Assembly (NCBI GenBank): GCA_964427895.1
Contig: CAYRUZ010000003.1
Location: 1 to 64,000 of the forward strand
Direction of reading: 5' to 3'
Origin: CAYRUZ01 sp964427895
GTDB taxonomy: Bacteria > Patescibacteriota > Gracilibacteria > Peribacterales > Peribacteraceae
DNA: 64,000 bases
In this document: piece after piece, positions 9,072-18,600 of the stretch
How positions within the stretch are numbered: the stretch's first letter is position 1
How the letters are laid out: every line of letters starts with the position of its first letter
Notes under the pieces: generated by a model
What the model saw: the letters and a program-made list of their open reading frames with translations, nothing else
What the model was told of the DNA's origin: nothing
Databases searched by the model: none
Translations under genes and position numbers: made by a program

Positions 9072-10616
9072 TTATTCCTCCTCCTGGAGGTACCGGAACA
9101 CCTCGCGGAATCTCCAGTACTCCAACAGGCGAAGGCCTGTCCACCGACCAAGCAAGATGTTGATGACGAGCGTGAGCAAAACGATCTCCGGGTAGGCCAG
9201 GAGCAATGTTTGGAAAGCCGGCCACTGGGCGATGGCCACGCAGATGAGCGACGCGACGATCGTCTCGGAGATGCCCACGACGGCGGAGTACAACCCCTCC
9301 TCGCGCTTGAGGTTGAGGAAGCTCTCGGCGAGCGTCGACATGATGAGGAGGATGAACACCGTATCGCGCGAGAACACCATGCCGAAGTACGCGCCGGCGC
9401 TGAGCAAGAAGAGCAACGTGAGACTCACCACCGTGAGGACGATCGCCACCTTGGGAATGTACAGGAGACGCAATCGCCGCACGACGGTGCGTGTCGCGTA
9501 TCCCGTGATGATGATGAAGACGAGGAAAATGATGCCGATTTTCCATCCCAGCGCGAGGAAGCTGAGCGCCACGATGGATGGCGTATACAAGCCGAAAGTC
9601 GCGATACCGATCACCTGCTTAAAGAAGGCGAGGATCGTCGCGATCACCGGGAGGAACAACAGCAGGAGCACGATCTGGCTCGTGATCCCCTGCCGCAGCA
9701 TGTAGTTGATGAGATAGGACAGTGCGTTCCACGGACGGAACGCGAACGACGAGCTGTCGATGCGCAGGAATTCGATGTCGGACGCGTTGAGGTCGTCGAT
9801 CAACGTGCGCGTGTTCTGCGAGGAGATGAGCGGCTTGAGGGCCGCTGTTTGGGTGATGACGATCTGCTTGGGTTCGAGCGCCTCGAGTGCGCCCTGCGTA
9901 GTGCGCGCCACGGTTTGGAAATTGTGATCGGTGAGGATGACGATGGTCTGATTCTTCAGCGTGGCGGCGACCTCGACATTCTGCTGGCTCATCTGCATGA
10001 GGGACTGCAGTCCGCTGATGCCTTCCGTCCAGAGAACGACGGCCGAGGCGCCGAGGAATGCGTCGCTATGCTCAGCCAAAAACGACGAGAGGGCTTCCTC
10101 TGTGGCAAACGGCACCGTGAAGGTGTCGGGCTGCAGGACCTGGAGGTACACACCCTGCTTTTCCGCGACCTTGATGTTCGAGTCGATGCGATCGCGATCC
10201 ACGGATGCGTCGGCGACGAGGACGACCTTCCGGGCGTACGCCATCACCTCGTGGGTCGGCGCCTCCACCGTGATCTGCTTCCCGTCCAAGATGGTGTGCA
10301 ACACGAGACGGAAGCGCAGGAGACCGGGCTGCTCCGGCGTGTAGAGCGCCTCGACCGCGCGGCTGATGGGCTGCTGGGAATCGTTGACGAACCACTCGTA
10401 CGATACGACGTCGCCGACAATGCGACTCAGCGAGGCGTCGAGCACGATCGTGCGCCCGACGGGGCCGTCCGCGGGGCCGTTGATGATGGCCCGCATGGCC
10501 TGTGACGACTCGCTTCCTGCGGCTTGCTGTTGCGCCGAAACCGTGGAGATGCTCATCGCGCCCATCGGACAGAGCACGCAGAAGAAAATGCCGGCGGTGA
10601 GGAGGGAATGTCTCAC
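9072..10616 (-). CDS. 7TM-transglutaminase family membrane protein
   Basis: 514 aa. N-terminal signal/anchor (LLTAGIFFCVLCPMGAM), a large exported region (residues about 30-300, with a PKD/Ig-like start), then about seven membrane helices matching the 7TM domain that accompanies inactive transglutaminases (TFGLYTPSIVALSFLALGWK, RLLYIPKVAIVLTVV). In other bacteria this 7TM protein is encoded next to RimK-like ATP-grasp ligases and retropepsin-like proteases, as here. It may deliver or anchor the ligase product at the membrane (inference). GTG start at 10616 chosen because it overlaps the stop of the upstream hibernation factor (GTGA) and begins directly before the signal peptide; the longer frame to 10703 only overlaps that gene. 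Confidence 0.8.
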   Translation of the reverse strand: MRHSLLTAGIFFCVLCPMGAMSISTVSAQQQAAGSESSQAMRAIINGPADGPVGRTIVLDASLSRIVGDVVSYEWFVNDSQQPISRAVEALYTPEQPGLLRFRLVLHTILDGKQITVEAPTHEVMAYARKVVLVADASVDRDRIDSNIKVAEKQGVYLQVLQPDTFTVPFATEEALSSFLAEHSDAFLGASAVVLWTEGISGLQSLMQMSQQNVEVAATLKNQTIVILTDHNFQTVARTTQGALEALEPKQIVITQTAALKPLISSQNTRTLIDDLNASDIEFLRIDSSSFAFRPWNALSYLINYMLRQGITSQIVLLLLFLPVIATILAFFKQVIGIATFGLYTPSIVALSFLALGWKIGIIFLVFIIITGYATRTVVRRLRLLYIPKVAIVLTVVSLTLLFLLSAGAYFGMVFSRDTVFILLIMSTLAESFLNLKREEGLYSAVVGISETIVASLICVAIAQWPAFQTLLLAYPEIVLLTLVINILLGRWTGLRLLEYWRFREVFRYLQEEE

Positions 10617-10957
10617 GCGTGTTGGCGCAAACGCGCCCGGTGGAGATGGGCGGAACGCTTCTCCTTGTACTTCTTGAGCTGGGGTTCGATCTTCTCGATG
10701 CACCGATCGACTGCATCGAGCACTTGCTGGCGGCGGGATTCCGCGCGCAGCACTGCGCCCGGCAGTTCGACGTTGAGCATCACCTTCACTTGGTCCCGCT
10801 TCTTTTGCGTCGGACGGCCGAATGCCTCGATGCGGATGACGGAGGCATCGTCCTTGAGCTTCTTGCAGTACGTCGCAAGACGCCCGATTTTGCGCGCGAG
10901 GAGGATCAGCTCGCGATCGGTGTACGTGACCCCCTTCTCAAAGTGTTGAACATTCAT
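10613..10957 (-). CDS. hpf: Ribosome hibernation-promoting factor, short form
   Basis: 114 aa. HPF/RaiA-like protein that binds the 30S decoding region and stops translation in starving cells. The MNVQHFEKG start, central Val/Arg/Glu strands (SVIRIEAFGRPTQKKRDQ, KVMLNVELPG) and basic C-terminus (KKYKEKRSAHLHR) fit the short form without the dimerisation domain. Start at 10957; leader contains a pyrimidine-rich TTTCCCTC and no Shine-Dalgarno. A TATACT box lies at 10990-10995 on this strand. First gene of an operon with the 7TM and ATP-grasp genes, which hints that the peptide-tag system is made in the same starvation or stress condition. Confidence 0.8.
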   Translation of the reverse strand: MNVQHFEKGVTYTDRELILLARKIGRLATYCKKLKDDASVIRIEAFGRPTQKKRDQVKVMLNVELPGAVLRAESRRQQVLDAVDRCIEKIEPQLKKYKEKRSAHLHRARLRQHA

Positions 10958-11022
10958 AGATGAGTGAGGGAAAGCAGTGAAGACACGGAAGTATAGCAAA
11001 TCGGCGTCCTCCTGTCGTCAGG

Positions 11023-11051
11023 TTGCGAAAAAGCGCCGAAAAGGCTATAAT
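11023..11051 (+). promoter_or_regulatory. Promoter of the 11078 operon
   Basis: TTGCGA (11023-11028), 17-base spacer, perfect TATAAT (11046-11051). Transcription would start near 11058, about 20 bases before the ATG at 11078. This excludes the earlier in-frame start at 11054 as the main start. Confidence 0.75.
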
Positions 11052-11077
11052 GAGTGAGAAATTCCCACACAAACACC

Positions 11078-12187
11078 ATGCCTCCGTCCGGACCGACCGA
11101 TACCGAGAATTTTCCGCAGTTGGACCAGTCTCAGGAAATCGTCGCGACCCCGCGCAACCCACAACAGGAATTGTCGGGCCTTCGCGAGCAGATCGAATCC
11201 GGTCGCCAGATCGCGCAACAGGTGCTGAAGATGGTCTTCGACGCCGGTGGTCCGGATATCCTCAACACGGCTGCGGGATTCATCCGCCAAATGAGCCCGG
11301 GAACGGCGACGTTCCTCGAGGCGTTGTCGAACATGGGATTCGTCCGCATGGAGCAGCTGCGCACGCTGCTGCGCCAGCGCAGCATCACGCTGTCCGAAAC
11401 GCCCCAGGACACGCAGCGCTTGTCGGCCATCGTGCAGATCGCCCGCAATGCCGCGCGCACCATGGCTGAAGAGGAACGCCCCAATGCCGTTTCCCGTTTG
11501 CTGAATGAAACGGTGCAGGGCATCCCGGAGGGATCGTCCGTCACCATGGAAGAGTTGCTCACCGCCGCTCGCGAAGCCGCCCCCCGCTTGGCATCGGCCA
11601 ATCCTGCCAATCCGCAACAGCCGACCAACGCCCCGGAACAGCAGACCGATGCCGAACGCCTGCAGACGCCGATCAAGTCACTGCGCGACGCGCTCTCCGC
11701 GGTCAATCCGACGGAGACCGCTGAAGCCACCCGCACGGCACAACAGCAGGCGGTGACGAAAGCCATGGCCGCACTGAACACGGCAGTCGGCGGCATCACG
11801 CCGGCGATCACGCCGGAGCGCCGCTCGACGCTGGTGAACCAGCTGTCCACGGATCTCGCCACGCTCCTCGACACGAAGGGATACATCCTCTCCTCCACGG
11901 CCACCGAACTCACCCTGACCGAGTACGGCGTGAATGCCCTCACGCAGGAGCACCGCCGCCGCATCCGCGAACTTCGCACGGCGCTGAGCATGGCGGCGGG
12001 CACGGAACGCGACGCGGCAATCAAGACCGCCGTCGACGGGCTCAACGGCAACCTGCCTGCGGACCGCACGCAGCGCCAGACGCTCGTGACCTTGATGAAC
12101 ACCGTGTACGCAACCCAGCTCGCCTCTTTGCAGCGCCGCTTCGCCCTCAACGGCAGCGGAGCATTCTCCCTCGATACCGTCGCTTGA
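11078..12187 (+). CDS. Unrecognised helical protein, first gene of envelope cluster
   Basis: 369 aa, not recognised. No clear signal peptide or membrane span. Predicted mostly alpha-helical, rich in Ala, Thr, Gln and Arg; a Pro/Gln/Asn-rich linker (residues about 170-185, ANPANPQQPTNAPEQQT) separates two helical halves. Begins MPPSGPTDTENFPQLD. It is 7 bases from the next gene and shares its promoter with two more unrecognised genes, so it probably works with them at the membrane (inference). Start placed at 11078 by the promoter. Confidence 0.6.
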   Translation: MPPSGPTDTENFPQLDQSQEIVATPRNPQQELSGLREQIESGRQIAQQVLKMVFDAGGPDILNTAAGFIRQMSPGTATFLEALSNMGFVRMEQLRTLLRQRSITLSETPQDTQRLSAIVQIARNAARTMAEEERPNAVSRLLNETVQGIPEGSSVTMEELLTAAREAAPRLASANPANPQQPTNAPEQQTDAERLQTPIKSLRDALSAVNPTETAEATRTAQQQAVTKAMAALNTAVGGITPAITPERRSTLVNQLSTDLATLLDTKGYILSSTATELTLTEYGVNALTQEHRRRIRELRTALSMAAGTERDAAIKTAVDGLNGNLPADRTQRQTLVTLMNTVYATQLASLQRRFALNGSGAFSLDTVA

Positions 12188-12194
12188 ACGACCT

Positions 12195-13421
12195 ATGAAT
12201 CCCCCGCTTGAGAATCCGCCGGCGTCACCCGAACAGACAGTCCGCAAGGCGTTGCAGGACCTGCGCGCACGGCTAGACGAACAGATCGCCGCTCCTGCTC
12301 CGCAGGAACCTGGCCCCCTGCAGGAACGCCGCACGGCGCTTCTGACAATCCGCCGCGAATACGAAAATCTCCTCGCGCAGATCCGCACGATGCGCAGCCA
12401 GCATCGCGACATCGGCGACGCCGCAGACAGCCTGCACGGCACGCTGACGCGCCAGTTGCCGGACGTGGTGATTCTCGCGCCCACCGCAGAAACGCCCCCC
12501 GCCCCGACAGCGCCCGTGACGCCCGAACCGGAACCGGAAGAAGAACACACGCCCACGCCGCAGGCGCCGGAAGCGCCGCAGGGCGTACGGTTCACGTATG
12601 CCAATCCGGCGACCGCATGGCAGTACATCGTCAACGGATGGGACTGGGCGGTGCACTGGGGCGGATTCGGCCTGGGCAAAGTCCGCGAGTTCTTCAGCAA
12701 CTCCCCCTTCATGGGATCGCTGTTCAGCGGCATGGTCGGAGGCTGGCTGGGCTCGCACTTCGGCTCGGCCGCCCCCGCGCTGCAGCAAGGCCTCAACAAT
12801 GCGCTCACTCCTGGACCGACCGAGACGGCGGTACGCAGCGTGTTGACCGCGAACGTCGTGACCATGAATCCGCAGGCCTTCGACCAGGCGCAGCTGACCA
12901 CCCTCAACACGAGCTTCAACAGCTGGAAGCGCGTCAACGCAACGGGCGACGAACAGCAGTTCGCCGAGCTCGTCATCCAGCGTGCGCGCCAGCCGGGCAA
13001 CCGCACCCAGGTCACGCCGGCAGACGTCATCGCCGCGGCGCGATACCTGGCCAATCGCGTGGCGAACGCGCCGACGACTGCGGCCAACGCGCCGCAGCAG
13101 GCGATCGGCCGCCTGCCCAACGGCACGGTGCGCCTCTCCACAAGCACGCTGCCGATGACCATTCAATCGACGCCCCAGATGACCCTGACGCTCACCTTCC
13201 GCCCGGGCCTCAGCGGCGGTGCCCAATCGAGCCAGCCGCTCACGGCAAACGGCACGATCACCGCGGACAACATCCGCCTGGTACGCGCCGCGAACGGCAC
13301 GGTACAGATCGCGAAAGTGAATGCCGCAGGATCGCCGCTGCAGAACAACCGCACCGTTTCGGTGCTCGCATCACTGGGCGGCACCACGCCCCTCACGCGC
13401 ACGTTCACACTCAGTAATTAA
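12195..13421 (+). CDS. Unrecognised membrane-anchored protein with C-terminal beta domain
   Basis: 408 aa, not recognised. N-terminal helical region (1-95), a Pro/Glu/Thr-rich linker (about 96-130), a hydrophobic glycine-rich segment (about 150-195, FMGSLFSGMVGGWLGSHFG) that could span the membrane, a helical stretch, and a C-terminal strand-rich region (about 300-408) ending TRTFTLSN. The next gene has the same order of parts (helices, linker, membrane segment, C-terminal strands), so the two may be diverged paralogues. Second gene of the operon, 7 bases after the first. Confidence 0.6.
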   Translation: MNPPLENPPASPEQTVRKALQDLRARLDEQIAAPAPQEPGPLQERRTALLTIRREYENLLAQIRTMRSQHRDIGDAADSLHGTLTRQLPDVVILAPTAETPPAPTAPVTPEPEPEEEHTPTPQAPEAPQGVRFTYANPATAWQYIVNGWDWAVHWGGFGLGKVREFFSNSPFMGSLFSGMVGGWLGSHFGSAAPALQQGLNNALTPGPTETAVRSVLTANVVTMNPQAFDQAQLTTLNTSFNSWKRVNATGDEQQFAELVIQRARQPGNRTQVTPADVIAAARYLANRVANAPTTAANAPQQAIGRLPNGTVRLSTSTLPMTIQSTPQMTLTLTFRPGLSGGAQSSQPLTANGTITADNIRLVRAANGTVQIAKVNAAGSPLQNNRTVSVLASLGGTTPLTRTFTLSN

Positions 13422-13435
13422 TTCCCCGTCCTGTT

Positions 13436-14470
13436 ATGACGCCCCGCCAAGAAACCGGCCCGCACCTGCGACTGCCGTATACGGTGGACCAACTCCGCGA
13501 TGGTGATGCCGCACACATCGAAGCCGTCCAACGCGACCTCACCAATCGTTCGTCCGGCGAACGCCAGCAGATCCGCAAAGACGCGGCGGCATTCCTCAGC
13601 ATCCTTTCCTCGCACCCCAATCTCGAACGCTACCGCAGCGTCGAGCAGGCCCTCCGCAATCTCCAAACCGCCATCGACGGACTGACGAACTCGGGCGGCG
13701 AAACAGCGGCGAGCTACGTGCAAAACGGCCTCAATACCGTGCTTCCCGTAAACGAAGGAATCGACGGATACCGCGCAATGGCCATGAGTACGCGCGACGC
13801 ATGGAGCAATGGCAATTACGGCCGCTTGGCGGCAAACCTCGGCGTGCTTGGAGTGGGACTCTTCGCGGGTGGTGCAGCCATCAACTGGTTCTGGAATTGG
13901 GGCGAGCCGTCGGAAGAGCAACGCGAGGAAGAAGGAGCGCGATCCCTCTGGCGACAGCCGTTGCGCTTCCTTCGCCGAGCGGTGAAAGCGATCCTGATTA
14001 CCGGAGGCACACTGGGATTCGGCTGGCTGCTGAAAAGCCAGTATCTCAAGCGAATGGACAGCCCGTCTTCCACTGATACCGAGGCGCGCCAGCAGCAGCT
14101 TCAGGCTACGGCAGAACTCAACCGTCTCGCGCAGCAAAATCGCTCGATCAGCGTCACCGACACGCGCCTGCCGCAGGCCGATCTCTTCTCGCTGCAGCCG
14201 ATGATCAACATCAACGGCAACGGCATCCTGTTCCGTCGCTCCGCCGGCCAGTCTGCGCGCATGGTTCTGCAGATCCGCCAAACCGGTCGCTTCGAAGCTC
14301 CCATCACGGAAGCCGTGGGCATCACCAACGGTCTGCGCATCGACGGCAAAGACATTGCCGAGAGCGAACTCGTGGCGAAGCTCGGGCAAGCCACGGTCGC
14401 AACGCCAATCACGCTACAAGCAACCAATGGCGGAACGCTGACGCTCAACTTCACGCCAGCAAATTCCTAA
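13436..14470 (+). CDS. Unrecognised membrane-anchored protein, possible paralogue of preceding gene
   Basis: 344 aa, not recognised. N-terminal helices (1-110), two hydrophobic segments (about 130-150 LAANLGVLGVGLFAGGAAI and about 183-200 AVKAILITGGTLGFGWLL), then a strand-rich C-terminus (about 240-344) ending NGGTLTLNFTPANS, similar in character to the end of the previous protein. Probably both ends face opposite sides or form a hairpin in the membrane. Third gene of the operon, 14 bases downstream of the second. Confidence 0.6.
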   Translation: MTPRQETGPHLRLPYTVDQLRDGDAAHIEAVQRDLTNRSSGERQQIRKDAAAFLSILSSHPNLERYRSVEQALRNLQTAIDGLTNSGGETAASYVQNGLNTVLPVNEGIDGYRAMAMSTRDAWSNGNYGRLAANLGVLGVGLFAGGAAINWFWNWGEPSEEQREEEGARSLWRQPLRFLRRAVKAILITGGTLGFGWLLKSQYLKRMDSPSSTDTEARQQQLQATAELNRLAQQNRSISVTDTRLPQADLFSLQPMININGNGILFRRSAGQSARMVLQIRQTGRFEAPITEAVGITNGLRIDGKDIAESELVAKLGQATVATPITLQATNGGTLTLNFTPANS

Positions 14471-14532
14471 GCATTGATGAACGCATTGCATCAGCTTCCG
14501 GCGACCTCGCCAGCGAAAAGTCGCTGACTTGC

Positions 14533-14561
14533 TTTACTCTCAAATTCTCGTTTCATATACT
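14533..14561 (+). promoter_or_regulatory. Promoter of the 14570 operon
   Basis: TTTACT (14533-14538), 17-base spacer, TATACT (14556-14561). The -10 box ends 8 bases before the ATG at 14570, so transcription should start at or within two bases of the start codon (leaderless). Confidence 0.7.
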
Positions 14562-14569
14562 CCCTTGCG

Positions 14570-14974
14570 ATGCAGTCGATCCACCTCACACAGGCAGAAC
14601 GGACCGTTTTCGATACGCTACCCGCTCCGCTCCGTGAGGGCTGGGACGTCAAAGCGGAGGAAGGAACGGTCTACGAAACCGACTACGAACTGATGGTCCG
14701 TGCCAACATGGCCGAAGTCGACGGCTTCCCGCAGCTCAAGCAGATGATGCTGGACCTCCGCGCGGGCAAGACCATCGATCCGTCCACGATCGGCGAGATT
14801 CCCGAGAACCTCATTCCCGAGGTCCTCTACAGCATCGGCGCACGCGGCATCTCCATCATCATGGAAGAATTGCTCAAGCGCGCGAAGACCGATCAGGAAC
14901 TCCTGTCCCTCGCCGCCTTCTCCCAGTTCCGTCACGACATTCTCGACGTGAACGCTTCCGTCCGTGCCAACTAA
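14570..14974 (+). CDS. Unrecognised small soluble protein
   Basis: 134 aa, not recognised. Acidic, helical, no signal peptide or membrane span. Begins MQSIHLTQAERTVFDTLPAP. First gene of a tight operon (4 bases to the next gene) with its own promoter. A soluble partner or regulator of the membrane proteins encoded downstream is possible. Confidence 0.6.
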   Translation: MQSIHLTQAERTVFDTLPAPLREGWDVKAEEGTVYETDYELMVRANMAEVDGFPQLKQMMLDLRAGKTIDPSTIGEIPENLIPEVLYSIGARGISIIMEELLKRAKTDQELLSLAAFSQFRHDILDVNASVRAN

Positions 14975-14978
14975 TCCC

Positions 14979-15590
14979 ATGATCTCCTCCACGCTCGACA
15001 AGAAGGCCATGCTCTTCACCGCGAAGGATCCGGACGCTTTGGTAAAAGAGATCCAGGAGCGCTTCGGCAACAACGTCGGCCAGATTCTCGAGCGCGTCGA
15101 CGTGAAGGATTTGTCCGTCGAAGACCAGCAGCAAGTCGTCAGCCAATTGAAGGATGCCGGTCTCAACGGCAACGCCGAGTCGCTGCTCTCCGCTTACAAA
15201 GTCCACCGGCAGGAACTCGACCGTAAGGCAGAACTGAACCGCCGCTGGTACACGCCGCTCGTCGAGGGCGCGCAGAAAGTCGGCGGAGTGGTGAAGGACG
15301 TCCTGCTCGCGCCAGTCCGCGCGGTCGGCTGGGCCTTCAAGAATCATCCCGTCCTCTCCACCATCGCCGTCACGGCCTTGCTCGCTTTCCTCGCCTACCA
15401 CTTCGGCATCCCCCTCGCCCAATTCTCGGCGATGGGAGGTGACGAGCGCACGGAGGGAGTGGCGAACACATTCCGCAGACTCACCGAATCGGCTCCGGCC
15501 GTGATCACTCCCGGCACGCGCGAATTGCCGCTTCCCAATCCGACCTATCCCGGCTTCACCGATCCGGGCGTGGTCCTGCCAAGCCAGTAA
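14979..15590 (+). CDS. Unrecognised single-span membrane protein
   Basis: 203 aa, not recognised. N-terminal helical cytoplasmic region (1-125, with LVKEIQERFGNNVGQIL), one membrane span (about 132-152, LSTIAVTALLAFLAYHFGI) and a short Pro-rich tail ending TDPGVVLPSQ. Start at 14979 (ATG ATC TCC) chosen over the in-frame 14964 because the latter overlaps the end of the preceding gene. Followed after 14 bases by the 1009-aa protein. Confidence 0.6.
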   Translation: MISSTLDKKAMLFTAKDPDALVKEIQERFGNNVGQILERVDVKDLSVEDQQQVVSQLKDAGLNGNAESLLSAYKVHRQELDRKAELNRRWYTPLVEGAQKVGGVVKDVLLAPVRAVGWAFKNHPVLSTIAVTALLAFLAYHFGIPLAQFSAMGGDERTEGVANTFRRLTESAPAVITPGTRELPLPNPTYPGFTDPGVVLPSQ

Positions 15591-15604
15591 CCTCCCCCAC
15601 TCCC

Positions 15605-18600
15605 ATGTCAGACAAACCAAAAGAACCCACCGGCAATCTCAATCCCGAACAACGGGCCGAGCTGCAGCGCAAACTGGACGAAGCCACGGAGAAGCTTGTG
15701 CGCGGTACGGGCAGCGTGCGGCATTACATCTATTTGGTGCTCGCGGCAGCGGGACTGGGCTTGTCGTTTTTCACCGCGCCGGAAGGCGTGAAAAACCTGG
15801 TCACGACCGGCAAGTGGGCGGGAGACACCGGCCCCACGGCAAGGAGCAAGGCGGACAGCTCGCGCGAAGACGCCAAGAGAATCCTCAGGGAAATCCTCGC
15901 CGCCGAACCGGCCCTGGAGCTGCAGACGATCACCGACGAACAGGTGCGGGCGGGCATCGACCGCATCCTCTCGGACAAGCAGGTATCCTCGCCGGAAATT
16001 TTCGACCTCATCATCCGCTGGCAGGAAACGGAATTGTTGAAGAACGCGCGCCGCTACGACGTGCTGGAGAAGGCGCCGACGCAAGCCGGCGATCCGGCGG
16101 CCTTGCAGAAACGCGAGCAGCGTCTCGCCGTCGTCGGACATCGCTTCGGCACGCAGATCCTGCAGGACGGCAACGGCCCGCTCGCGGCGAAGTGGCGCGA
16201 CCAGATCGCAGCGCTCAACGGCAAAGACGATACTGCTGCACGGCGCGCCTGCGACGGCATGCGCGAGGATCTCGCGCGCTTCGTGTCGTTCTCCGCGGAC
16301 CTCGTCACGACCATCGCGCAGACGGCAAAATTGCCGATCACGGCCGAGGGCCAAGCGCGTCTCGTCGCCTACGAGAAACAGTTGCTGGAGCGCTTCGCGA
16401 GCGAACGCTACGAATTGCTCGGAGAAGCGGAAGCGCTGCGCGCGGCCGTCGGGTCCGTGAAGACGCTCGGCACCATGCACAAGCGGTGGACGGCCAAGAT
16501 GGCGTCGCACGGCGTCCCATCGAAAGACGGTGAAGCCAAGCAGAAGGAAATTGATGCCACTGCAGCCCGCATCGATGCGCAGTGCGCCGAGCTTGGACGC
16601 GTGATGACGGTCATCGAACTGCGCAACCAGGCGGTCACGGAGCCGGAAAAGTGGGGTCCGGCCGCCAAGAAAGCCACCGAAGAATACTTCAAAGGCGCCG
16701 TTCCGGCGGAGCCCTCCGCCATCTCGGCTACGCTGCGGGAAGATCGCATCCGGGCAACGGATCGCCTGCGCGCCGAACTGAACAACGACACGCAAGAAGG
16801 GGTGGAAGCGGAGTGCATTCTCAGTGAACTTGCCTACGTCGTGCAGAACCGTGGCAACGACGCCGCGGTGATGCGTCGCGCCAACGACTTCCTAAAGCGG
16901 ACGGAGAACAGTACCGACGACAAGACGAAGAAAATGCGCGGCATCGTCGCGGATCTCATTGGCAAGAACGCCGTCACCCTTCCCGACGTCCAGAAGGCGC
17001 GCGGTGAACTGGAAGCGCTGCAGGACTTGGCCGTGGGACGCGTGGTCATTGATCGAATCACGGAATGGGCGGGTGCGCACAAAGCTTCCATCAGTGATGA
17101 GAACGCGATGAAAGACAAGGGTACCCGCGACCGCATCGCCGAGAGCCGCATCTCCTGTGCCAAAGCGGCCATCGAGACGCTCAACGAATTGCTCAAATTG
17201 CGAACGACCCTCAATCGATGGGAGAGCGGCTTCGCCGCCGCCAAGGTGGGCGTGAACGCCGAAAGCCGCGCCGACACTGTCATCATCCTCGACCCGAATG
17301 TGGGCGCCATCGAAGCGGACCAGCGCAAGCAATTCGAGAAGGGCAAGAAAGAGTTGTCGGCTTTCCTCGGTGAACTCGCGGATGAGCACAAATTGAAAGA
17401 GATCGACCTGCGACGCGATGCGGCGAGCAAAACCGTGAGCCTCCTGCGCGGCTTCATCCATGTGCTCGACCGTCTTCGCGGCGAGCCGGGGCAGAACACG
17501 CCGCACAGCATAGCGCTGCGCGAGATCGTCCAGAGCCTGGACGAAAAACCGCTGAAGGATCTGCTCCAGCGAAGCGAAACCCTGTACGCCGCACTGCAGA
17601 ATGAACAGATGGGCACCACGAAGAACATCGCTGCGGACCGCCGCGCAACCAAAGGCAAGGAGGCAGACATCGAACGCCTGCGGACGGAATTACGCGCGCG
17701 CAATCTCACGCCCGAAAGCGTGGCCGAGCTGATCCGCACCTCGGGTCCCGAACTGCGCATCGCGCTGCGCTACGCCCTCGAAGATCGTCAGCGCGAAGCC
17801 ATTGAACCCTTCCTCACGGAAGAAATGGCCAATCTGCTCAAACTGGCTGCATACAGCACGGAAGGCAGCGGCTGGGTTGGCGAGATGGCGCAGTCGCGCG
17901 ACAGCTGGTGGAAGACCGCCCTCTTCGTCATCGGACTCCTGCTTGCCTACAAGTCCGGCAAAGGATTGCTGGGCGTGAGGAAAGAGCGATCCACACTTCG
18001 CAAGTTCGGCCGTGCATCGAATCTCGCGACCATGGAGATCTTGGAAAAGATGGAATGGGACGTGCGCGAGTCGACAGCCGACGCACTCGACGAGACCGCG
18101 CCGGACACCACAGGGCCCGCCATCGAAGACCTCTCCAGGGAACTCGACGGACCGGACATCCTCTCGGGTTTCGACCACAAGAACGCGAAGAAGCGCCAGA
18201 ATCTCGCGGAGAAAATGAAGGAATTCGCATTCCAACTGGAGGTATCGCGCGGACTGTTGGAGAAGAATTCCGTCCAACTGACGCTGCCCGACCAGGTGCG
18301 CACGCGCACGGCGATCCGGCCCGCGGTCGAAGCGATGGAAGCGAAGGCGCGTACCGCGCTGGCGCGCGGCGCGGATAAGACGCGCAATGCGTCGCGCGAA
18401 GCACTGGAGACGATCGTCAAAGCGCTGGAACGTCTCAAATCCACGCTGTTGCGAATGGAAAGCTCGCTGCCAGCAACCGTGCCGCCCCTGGCCGATGCCG
18501 ATCTCGATACGGCAGACTGGGCGACGATCCTGCTGCTTGCACAGAAGGAGGGACTCGATCTTGATGCCTCCGAGAGCGTTCTGCGCGACGCACTGAAAGA

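Noticed and set aside
7761..10505. A 914-codon open frame on the plus strand
   Set aside because: It is antisense to the ATP-grasp fusion and the 7TM protein, has no recognisable domain, and shows the His/Arg/Glu-rich composition typical of a complementary frame in GC-rich DNA.
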